A DNA stretch of 6,000 nt, taken from contig DAOTZS010000140.1 in NCBI GenBank assembly GCA_034434335.1, positions 1-6,000 on the forward strand, given 5' to 3'. Below the pieces are notes generated by a model, which worked only from the letters and a program-made list of their open reading frames with translations, made no database searches and was not told where the DNA came from. This document shows, one piece after another, positions 1 through 4,227 of the stretch (the first letter of the stretch is position 1; each line of letters opens with the position of its first letter). This DNA is from DAOTZS01 sp034434335 (GTDB lineage: Bacteria; Chloroflexota; Anaerolineae; CG2-30-64-16). A program made the translations under genes and the position numbers.

Positions 1-288
1 CGGTTGGCGGAGCATCCTGGGGCGGTGGGGGAGGTGTTCAACCTGGGGAGCACGGAGGAGGTGACGATCCTGGAGCTGGCGCGGCGGGTGATTGCGTTGA
101 CGGGGAGCCGTTCGCAGATTGTGTTTGTGCCATATGATGAGGCGTATGAGCCTGGTTTTGAGGACATGCGCCGGCGGGTGCCGGACCTGAGCCGGGCCGC
201 GACGCTGATCGGCTATCGGCCCCGCTATACCCTGGACGATACCTTGCGCCGCATTATTGCTGACATCAAGCGAGAAGGGCCATGCTGA
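1..288 (+). CDS. NAD-dependent epimerase/dehydratase (extended SDR), C-terminal fragment
   Basis: This is the last ~95 residues of a sugar-nucleotide epimerase or dehydratase; the 5' part lies before the window, so the first visible codons are internal. The segment VFNLGSTEEVTILELA is the usual C-terminal substrate-binding stretch of extended SDR enzymes. It is followed by the VPYDEAYEPGFEDMRRR region and by PDLSRAATLIGYRPRYTLDDTL, the typical 'sub-domain P-D-x-S-[KR]-A...L-G-[YW]-x-P' tail that ends in a helix before the stop at 286-288. The Rossmann NAD-binding motif and the YxxxK catalytic pair would be upstream and cannot be seen. Members of this family act in the cytoplasm on UDP- or GDP-linked sugars for polysaccharide or glycan synthesis. 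Substrate specificity cannot be read from this end. Codon use is strongly GC-biased, as in the rest of the window. Confidence 0.9.
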   Translation, partial: RLAEHPGAVGEVFNLGSTEEVTILELARRVIALTGSRSQIVFVPYDEAYEPGFEDMRRRVPDLSRAATLIGYRPRYTLDDTLRRIIADIKREGPC

Positions 289-420
289 GGTCTGCCTGTC
301 CAGGCGCGCGTTTTGGTTTCTCTCTGTGATAGGGTTAGAACCGGTCTTGTGGGTAGACAGGTCATTTTCAGGTTTCATCCTTGCTGCCAAATACATCTGT
401 ACGTGTTACTGCGGCATTTT

Positions 421-640
421 GCGGAGGAACGGGACCTGGGCGTTGTACGGATTGCCCCACTGCCGGTGCGCCTGTGGCCAGGCAAGATCCGCCTTTGTAG
501 CCCGCGAGCACAGCGATCGGATCGGCGAGCAGTACTTTGCCCGGAGCGTGGACCCTTCGCTCCCGTTCAGGGCAAGCCTCAATGTGTTGCCCCTGGCAGT
601 GCGGGTGGTGGTCCAGGCCGGTTTCGGGTTGGGTTGCCGG
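421..640 (+). pseudogene. Possible decayed gene remnant in the gap between the epimerase and psuG
   Basis: Bases 289-640 contain no intact gene. The first part (289-420) is lower in GC and looks non-coding. Two adjacent stretches then look like protein in different frames: 421-495 (frame 1, AEERDLGVVRIAPLPVRLWP and onward) and 500-640 (frame 2, GEQYFARSVDPSLPFRASLN then VLPLAVRVVVQAGFG). The second has about 80% G or C at codon position three, as expected for a coding frame here. No start codon or intact domain is visible, and the frame runs on into the antisense of psuG. The tail pattern (Y-x-x-x-S-L-x-x-x-x-x-L-x-x-L... V-V-x-x-x-G) is loosely like the C-terminus of bacterial polyprenyl-phosphate sugar transferases, which would suit the upstream epimerase. 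That resemblance is weak and the identity is unknown. It could also be chance. Confidence 0.25.
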
Positions 641-1600
641 TCACCTTTCGGCCCTCTTCCCGGCCAGGGCCACCGCGATGCGAGCGGCCACCTGGGCGTT
701 GTTCTCCAGCAGCGCCAGATTGGCCCGCAGACTGGCCTCCCCGGTCAGCTCACTGATGCGAGCCAGCAAGAAGGGGGTCAGGGCTTTGCCCCTGATCCCC
801 TTCTCATTAGCCTCTTCCAGTGCCTGCGCGATGGCCGCCTCCATCTGGGGAGCAGGAAGCTCGAACGCAGCGGGCACGGGCACCGTGACCAGCATCCCGG
901 CCGGCAGCCCCAACTCCCTGTGCACCCGGAACAGGGAGGCCACCTCCTCCGGCGTGTCGGCCCGGGCGTCTACCGGCAGCCGGCTCGACCGGCTGTAAAA
1001 GGCCGGGAACTCGTCGGTGCCGTAACCGATCACCGGCACCCCATGCGTTTCAAGCCACTCGACCGTGGCCGGCAGGTCGAGGATGGCCTTGGCACCCGAG
1101 CAGACGACGATAATGGGCGTCTGAGCAAGCGCAGGCAGGTCGGCGGAGATGTCGGCCGCCAGGACCCCCGCCGACCGGGGACCGTCCGGGGTGGGCAGGG
1201 AGGCGACGCGGTGCACCCCACCAATCCCACCGGTTGCGAACACTTCCACCCCGGCCCGGTGCGCGGCCCAGGCCGTGGTCGCCACGGTGGTGGCGCCGTC
1301 CAGCCGGCGCGCAACAACGATGGCCAGATCGCGCTGGCTCACCTTGCGCACGGCCGGCGAGGTCGCCAGATATTCGATCTGCTGCTGATTCAACCCGACG
1401 ATGATCTCCCCGGCGATGATGCCTATCGTCAGCGGGACGGCACCTTCGGCCCGCACAATCTCCTCAAGGCGCAAGGCAACCTCCAGGTTGTGCGGATACG
1501 GCAGGCCGTGGGCGATGAGGGTCGACTCCAACGCCACGCACGGCCCAGGCGGGTTATGGCTGGCGGAAGAAGTGGCACGTTTCTTGCGGACGCTGCGCAT
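641..1600 (-). CDS. psuG: Pseudouridine-5'-phosphate glycosidase PsuG
   Basis: PsuG reversibly splits the C-glycosidic bond of pseudouridine 5'-phosphate to uracil and ribose 5-phosphate in the cytoplasm, the second step of pseudouridine salvage; the known enzyme is Mn2+-dependent. The 319-residue product matches the family length (about 305-315). Conserved blocks appear in order: VALESTLIAHGLPYP (E25), VRKVSQRDLA (K86), FATGGIGGVHR (H130), DISADL (D154), CSGAKAILDLP (K171, equivalent to the Schiff-base lysine K166 of E. coli PsuG), GKALTPFLLARISELTGE, and LLENNAQVA near the C-terminus. Known catalytic positions therefore look intact. Between H130 and D154 there are about 12 more residues than in E. 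coli. The start is the ATG at 1598-1600. The frame is open upstream to 1771, but that would put a promoter and a LexA box inside the gene and add an unrelated N-terminus. No strong Shine-Dalgarno is seen. No PsuK kinase gene is adjacent. Confidence 0.93.
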   Translation of the reverse strand: MRSVRKKRATSSASHNPPGPCVALESTLIAHGLPYPHNLEVALRLEEIVRAEGAVPLTIGIIAGEIIVGLNQQQIEYLATSPAVRKVSQRDLAIVVARRLDGATTVATTAWAAHRAGVEVFATGGIGGVHRVASLPTPDGPRSAGVLAADISADLPALAQTPIIVVCSGAKAILDLPATVEWLETHGVPVIGYGTDEFPAFYSRSSRLPVDARADTPEEVASLFRVHRELGLPAGMLVTVPVPAAFELPAPQMEAAIAQALEEANEKGIRGKALTPFLLARISELTGEASLRANLALLENNAQVAARIAVALAGKRAER

Positions 1601-1629
1601 TTGACAGGTCCAGGCTGTTGAGGTAGGAT
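1601..1629 (+). promoter_or_regulatory. Near-consensus sigma70 promoter P1 (TTGACA-N17-TAGGAT)
   Basis: TTGACA at 1601-1606 is a perfect -35 hexamer. It is followed by exactly 17 bases and TAGGAT at 1624-1629 (4 of 6 to TATAAT). The predicted start of transcription is around 1635-1638, inside the left arm of the LexA-type palindrome. It points toward the 94-residue gene at 1816, giving a leader of about 180 nt. The -35 box directly abuts the start codon of psuG on the other strand. Spacing and hexamers are seen directly; activity is inferred. Confidence 0.65.
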
Positions 1630-1636
1630 TGCGTTG

Positions 1637-1650
1637 CGAACATATGTTCG
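1637..1650. promoter_or_regulatory. LexA (SOS) operator box, perfect palindrome
   Basis: CGAACATATGTTCG is a perfect 14-bp palindrome. It fits every position of the Bacillus subtilis LexA consensus CGAACRNRYGTTCG (core GAAC-N4-GTTC), which is also used by actinobacteria and other Gram-positive-type LexA proteins. It begins 7 bp after the -10 box of promoter P1, the classical position for steric repression. It also lies 37-50 bp upstream of the psuG start codon, so it could cover a psuG promoter too. Binding is inferred; lexA itself is not in the window. Confidence 0.75.
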
Positions 1651-1662
1651 GAACACAGCTTC

Positions 1663-1676
1663 GTAACAGAGGTTCG
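1663..1676. promoter_or_regulatory. Degenerate second LexA-like box
   Basis: GTAACAGAGGTTCG matches the LexA box with an intact right arm (GTTCG) and an imperfect left arm (GTAAC instead of CGAAC). It starts exactly 26 bp after the perfect box, and the shared GTTCGGAA recurs at 1646-1653 and 1672-1679. It could be a weak auxiliary site or a chance half-site. Confidence 0.3.
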
Positions 1677-1696
1677 GAATCAGAAGTTTCGACAAG

Positions 1697-1717
1697 AATA
1701 GGGACCACAGTCCTATT
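1697..1717. repeat. Bulged inverted repeat in the leader region
   Basis: AATAGGGAC-CACA-GTCCTATT forms an 8-bp stem with one bulged G and a 4-nt loop. It lies within the predicted P1 leader, and its right arm overlaps the -35 region of candidate promoter P2. It could be an operator or an RNA hairpin. No U-tract follows, so it is not an intrinsic terminator. Confidence 0.35.
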
Positions 1718-1744
1718 GGATCGCCAACCGGGTGAATGTAGAAT
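1716..1744 (+). promoter_or_regulatory. Candidate second promoter P2 (TTGGAT-N17-TAGAAT)
   Basis: TTGGAT at 1716-1721 (3 of 6 to consensus) is followed by 17 bases and TAGAAT at 1739-1744 (5 of 6 to TATAAT). It would start transcription near 1751, giving a 65-nt leader to the gene at 1816. If real, it would give expression not blocked at the LexA box. The hexamers are only moderately close to consensus. Confidence 0.35.
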
Positions 1745-1815
1745 TGACCTGGAACACAGGGTGCTGACCACGAGAGATCGGCGGCAGCGACAAGCTCAAA
1801 GGAGGTTCTTAGGGT

Positions 1816-2100
1816 ATGAAACAGACACTGACTGCGGCCGGGCCACTGGCCGGCCGCCTTGAACGGCGTAACCAGGGCATTGGCGTATGGTTTCGCAACG
1901 ACATCCTCGACACCCTCACGGCCATTGACGCGGCGAACTGGGACGTGGCCCAGTATATCGACACCCCTGAAATGCGCCTCTACCGTAAAGGGTACGAGGC
2001 GGCGATCCAGGCCATGGCGGCCGCGTTTGGCCTGAGCTATCAGCCTCGCTCCCAACGCCGTGGCCAGGGCGGCGACCCTGCGGCGCCCGCGGAGAGCTGA
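1816..2100 (+). CDS. Small protein of unknown function (94 residues), probably SOS-controlled
   Basis: The start is supported by a strong Shine-Dalgarno, AAAGGAGG at 1798-1805, ten bases before the ATG. I do not recognise the family. The core (residues 14-75) looks like a compact, mostly helical soluble domain: a basic patch RLERRNQGI, then GVWFRNDILDTLTAIDAAN (22-41), DVAQYIDTPEMRLYRKGYEA (43-62), and AAIQAMAAAFGLSY (62-75). The last ~20 residues are polar and low-complexity (RSQRRGQGGDPAAPAES), probably disordered. There is no signal peptide, membrane segment, cysteine pair or recognisable catalytic motif. The aromatic and acidic residues in the core and the GC-biased codons argue for a real, conserved protein. 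The upstream promoter with a perfect LexA box suggests induction by DNA damage. Its stop is 29 bp from the stop of the convergent SPFH gene. A cell-division or repair regulator is possible, but nothing in the sequence shows it. Confidence 0.8.
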   Translation: MKQTLTAAGPLAGRLERRNQGIGVWFRNDILDTLTAIDAANWDVAQYIDTPEMRLYRKGYEAAIQAMAAAFGLSYQPRSQRRGQGGDPAAPAES

Positions 2101-2129
2101 CGCCGGGCAATCCCTCTGGCCGCACCCTT

Positions 2130-3644
2130 TTATTTCTCGCCCTCCTCGACATACAGTGTCTGTCCGGGCGGGCCAATGACGACCCGCGCTCCCGGATGCT
2201 GAGATAGCTTTTCCAGGGCCTCGATATAGCGCAAGGCCGTGGTGGTATCGCGCGTCATCTGGCCGGCCAGGCTCTGCAGAGCATTGAGAAAGCGTTGCGC
2301 CTGCTCGGAGCTCAAACTCTGACCGGCGGCCGCCGCGGCAGCCACCAGTTCCTCCACCAGCGCCTGGAAGGCCCCCAGCCGGGCACTCTCCACTGCCCTC
2401 ACCGTCTGCGCTTCGGCTTCGCCCAGGTGCTCGATAGCCTGCCGTTCGGCAGCGATGCGCCACCGGCTCAGCACCCGCTCCTGAACCCCCTGGGGCGGTT
2501 CCAGGCAGGCGATCTCCACACCGCTGACCTCAATGCCCCACTCGGGGGCAAAGCGTTGCAGCCCCTCCAGAGCCTCTCGTTCGATGTCCTCTATCACCCG
2601 GCCGGTGTTGTCCGGGAGCCCTCGCTCGGGCGACCCATAGATGTCCTCCAGGCGTCGCCGGCCGACCGCGTCTCGCACCAGCGACTCCGCCGCGCCGGCC
2701 ACCGTCGTCTCCCAGTCGGGCCCTGCCGGCAGATAGGCGGCCCTGAAGACGCTGTCCTGATAGACGGCCAGCTCGTTGCCGATCACCTCTCGGAAAGCGG
2801 AGGCCCAGCGATAGCGGTCAGGGCCGCCGGCATCTGCGATGCGCCTGGCGGTAACCTCGGCCGGCTCGATGCGAGCGCTGAGCCCCCCGCGCACCTTCAT
2901 GGGAACGCCATCGCGGGTCAGCACATCATCGGCGGCGAAGGTCAGCCAGCGCGGCTGCAAGAGGACAATCTTCTTGGGGAACTCGAACATTTGGGTATAG
3001 GTGTGGCCCGGGCCGACGATCTGGGTTACCTTGCCGGCGCGCTCGAACACTACCGCCTGGCCCGGCTGGATGACGACCAGGCCCGGCCCACCGATCTTGT
3101 TTATCAGTCCCTTGGGCCGCGTGATCTTCTGCTGGCCGTTCTCGATCACCATATAAGGGTATTGGAGCCCAAATCCCAGGCTGGCCAGCAACTGGAGGGC
3201 TTCCCAGCGCGAGAGGCCAAAAATACCGCGCCAGGCCAGCAGAAACTCGCTGGCGAAGAAAAGCCCCGCCACCAGCACCCCGCCCACCAGCACGATGCTC
3301 AGCACCGCAGCCAAGAGGCTGGCGACCTGCGTCCCCTGCTGCTGGATCAGCCGAGACGACCGCAAGAGGGGCACGTGCTCAAAGGCAAGTTCGAGCAGCG
3401 CGCTCAGCCACCAGGCGCTGAGCACAGTGATCACCAGAAACGTGGCCGCAAGCCTGAACCGCCGCGGCGCGTTGAGGGCCAGGACCAAGATCACGGCTGA
3501 GACTACAGCGTAAGCCAGAGGCCATGGCACGGCGATGTCCAGGTAGGACAGCAATGCCAGCACGATCGCAGCGAGGGACACCCACAGCAGCCACGGGAGC
3601 ATCCGGTCTTCGGGCAGCTCAACAACCGGCTCCTCCAGGGTCAT
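2130..3644 (-). CDS. Membrane-anchored SPFH/band-7 (stomatin/flotillin-like) protein
   Basis: The 504-residue product has an N-terminal membrane region with about four hydrophobic segments (residues ~17-35, 40-58, 65-86 and 107-136). An SPFH/band-7 domain follows from about 184: IGGPGLVVIQPGQAVVFERAG, then IVGPGHTYTQMFEFPKKIVL and a strand-rich stretch with VLTRDGVPMKVRGGLSARI. Next come ENxAVYQ-like helices and the GIEVSGVEIACLEPP motif that typically closes the domain. An Ala/Glu-rich helix (about 390-440, with AAERQAIEHLGEAEAQTVRA) resembles the coiled-coil oligomerisation tail. Known SPFH proteins form ring or cage scaffolds in membrane microdomains and often work with membrane proteases such as FtsH or NfeD-type proteins; none is adjacent here. 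The multi-pass N-terminus is longer than the usual single anchor. The start ATG at 3642-3644 has AAGGAGG six bases upstream. The gene appears monocistronic, and a probable MITE sits in its leader. Confidence 0.85.
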   Translation of the reverse strand: MTLEEPVVELPEDRMLPWLLWVSLAAIVLALLSYLDIAVPWPLAYAVVSAVILVLALNAPRRFRLAATFLVITVLSAWWLSALLELAFEHVPLLRSSRLIQQQGTQVASLLAAVLSIVLVGGVLVAGLFFASEFLLAWRGIFGLSRWEALQLLASLGFGLQYPYMVIENGQQKITRPKGLINKIGGPGLVVIQPGQAVVFERAGKVTQIVGPGHTYTQMFEFPKKIVLLQPRWLTFAADDVLTRDGVPMKVRGGLSARIEPAEVTARRIADAGGPDRYRWASAFREVIGNELAVYQDSVFRAAYLPAGPDWETTVAGAAESLVRDAVGRRRLEDIYGSPERGLPDNTGRVIEDIEREALEGLQRFAPEWGIEVSGVEIACLEPPQGVQERVLSRWRIAAERQAIEHLGEAEAQTVRAVESARLGAFQALVEELVAAAAAAGQSLSSEQAQRFLNALQSLAGQMTRDTTTALRYIEALEKLSQHPGARVVIGPPGQTLYVEEGEK

Positions 3645-3693
3645 CTTTCTCCTCCTTGGGGGGTCTACCTGACCAATACTGTAACTATTCAGC

Positions 3694-3710
3694 GGTGACT
3701 GGAAGTCACC
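3694..3710. repeat. Hairpin just inside the left end of the MITE
   Basis: GGTGACT-GGA-AGTCACC is a perfect 7-bp stem with a 3-nt loop, starting right after the left terminal repeat. CTTTTA follows on the plus strand, which is too short a T-run for a convincing terminator, and no plus-strand gene precedes it. Confidence 0.5.
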
Positions 3711-3771
3711 CTTTTAGGGCTTGCGGCCAGTGGCCGGCCTTCGCCGACCTCTCTCATGATGCATACATGAA

Positions 3772-3795
3772 GGGTGTCGGCCTCCGCCGACACCC
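3772..3795. repeat. Perfect 10-bp hairpin inside the MITE
   Basis: GGGTGTCGGC-CTCC-GCCGACACCC is a perfect 10-bp stem with a 4-nt loop, immediately followed by a second small hairpin GGCAC-GAA-GTGCC at 3796-3808. Back-to-back hairpins suit the internal structure of a MITE or REP-type element. No U-tract follows on either strand. Confidence 0.7.
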
Positions 3796-3948
3796 GGCAC
3801 GAAGTGCCCAGGAGGGGCGATTTCAACCGGCCTGAACGGTTACCCAATACTGCCATAAGCCAGCCGAGTTGTTAAATCGCGGGTAACTAATGCCGCGTTA
3901 AGTCAGATTTTGGCAATTTTCAGCCAGTGCGTGTCCCCTCTCATCCCC

Positions 3949-3987
3949 TTTCCCCTGCTCTCCCCTCCCAGGGGAGAGCAGGGGAAA
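3949..3987. repeat. Perfect 18-bp inverted repeat (strong hairpin)
   Basis: TTTCCCCTGCTCTCCCCT (3949-3966), a CCC spacer, and its exact reverse complement (3970-3987) form an uninterrupted 18-bp stem; the end pairs probably open to relieve the 3-nt loop. The C-rich/G-rich strand bias recalls low-complexity intergenic repeats. The gene upstream on the minus strand ends at 4228, so this could help end or protect that transcript, but no T-run follows. Confidence 0.75.
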
Positions 3988-4020
3988 TCCCTTAGTACCG
4001 ATCTCCCCTGATAGGGGGCG

Positions 4021-4035
4021 TCCCGCTGTGCGGGA
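4021..4035. repeat. Small perfect hairpin
   Basis: TCCCGC-TGT-GCGGGA is a perfect 6-bp stem with a 3-nt loop, nested within the larger inverted-repeat element. Confidence 0.45.
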
Positions 4036-4150
4036 GGCAAGCACGGGCCGGGGATGGGGGGTCAATCCGCAAAGTGTAGAATCCAGCCTAACGCGGTACT
4101 AATTCAGCCAGGAAGGTTTGAGTGCAACTCTGGCCCCACCTCTCACCTGG

Positions 4151-4200
4151 TGCCCCCACCCCCTTGAGCCCCCGTCGCCGGGGGTCAACGGGAACTGTGG
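4151..4200 (-). terminator. G/C-rich hairpin downstream of ccsA, possible transcript end
   Basis: The core CCCCCG-TCGC-CGGGGG (4169-4184) is extended by TTGA/TCAA and CCC/GGG pairs with single-base bulges, and outside these by TGCCCC/GGGGCA. It begins about 28 bases after the ccsA stop on the minus strand, where the resB-Nudix-ccsA transcript should end. There is no U-tract, so it is not a classical intrinsic terminator. It may only stabilise the 3' end or be another intergenic repeat. Confidence 0.3.
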
Positions 4201-4227
4201 GGCAGGGGTGAGGGCTGAATAACCCTC

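Larger units (their letters stand above)
3681..3843. mobile_element. Probable MITE with IS66-like ends and 8-bp target duplication
   Basis: The left end GTAACTATTCAG (3681-3692) and right end CTGAACGGTTAC (3832-3843) are inverted repeats matching at 10 of 12 positions. They are flanked by an exact 8-bp direct repeat CCAATACT at 3673-3680 and 3844-3851. The element is 163 bp, has no coding capacity, and is packed with short hairpins (3694-3710, 3754-3770, 3772-3795, 3796-3808). IS66-family elements characteristically have ends starting GTAA and make 8-bp duplications, so a non-autonomous IS66-related MITE is the best guess. Its promoter-proximal edge lies 36 bp upstream of the SPFH start codon. 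The structure is seen directly; the family assignment is inferred. Confidence 0.6.
3885..4104. repeat. Second inverted-repeat element, 25-bp imperfect arms
   Basis: The arms at 3885-3909 (AACTAATGCCGCGTTAAGTC and on to GATT) and 4080-4104 (its inverted copy) match at 18 of 25 positions, sharing the uninterrupted core CCGCGTTA. All seven differences are transitions. Read as minus-strand RNA, five of them become G-U pairs, so the arms could still form a long stem. Nested inside are a possible second stem (CATCCCC near 3942-3948 with GGGGATG at 4053-4059), the 18-bp hairpin at 3949-3987, and a 6-bp hairpin at 4021-4035. No target duplication was found at its edges. It could be an old MITE, a REP/BIME-like repeat, or a structured intergenic RNA. 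Confidence 0.5.

Noticed and set aside
282..329. 15-codon open frame starting ATGCTGA, overlapping the epimerase stop and preceded by GAGAAGGG
   Set aside because: The spacing looks like a coupled next gene, but it stops after 15 codons with no recognisable sequence. It could be the first codons of the decayed gene noted at 421-640, but this cannot be shown.
257..1621. Long plus-strand open frame of 454 codons
   Set aside because: From 641 onward it is antisense to psuG, whose conserved motifs are unmistakable. Openness comes from high GC. Only the 421-640 part was kept, as a possible remnant.
1601..1771. N-terminal extension of psuG to an ATG at 1769-1771
   Set aside because: It would add 57 residues unlike any PsuG and would enclose the promoter and LexA box; the family length fits the ATG at 1598-1600.
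1644..1862. 72-codon frame starting at the ATG inside the LexA palindrome
   Set aside because: It has no ribosome binding site, an Arg-rich translation without structure, and overlaps the well-supported start of the 94-residue gene in another frame.
1429..2463. Minus-strand open frame of 344 codons bridging psuG and the SPFH gene
   Set aside because: It overlaps three supported genes in other frames, and its translation is Arg/Pro/Gly-rich with no domain, a GC-driven shadow.
2295..3500. Plus-strand open frame of 401 codons
   Set aside because: It is fully antisense to the SPFH gene, has no ribosome binding site and has low-complexity His/Gln/Pro-rich translation.
3694..3716. Hairpin followed by CTTTTA as an intrinsic terminator on the plus strand
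   Set aside because: The T-run is only four bases and no plus-strand gene ends there. It is better explained as internal structure of the MITE.
3885..4104. Second inverted-repeat region as a MITE with target duplication
   Set aside because: I looked for a direct repeat at the arm edges and found none, so I report it only as an inverted-repeat element.
3645..4227. CRISPR array, tRNA or protein-coding gene in the long gap
   Set aside because: No regularly spaced direct repeats, no cloverleaf with a T-loop GTTCRA motif, and no open frame with a ribosome binding site were seen.
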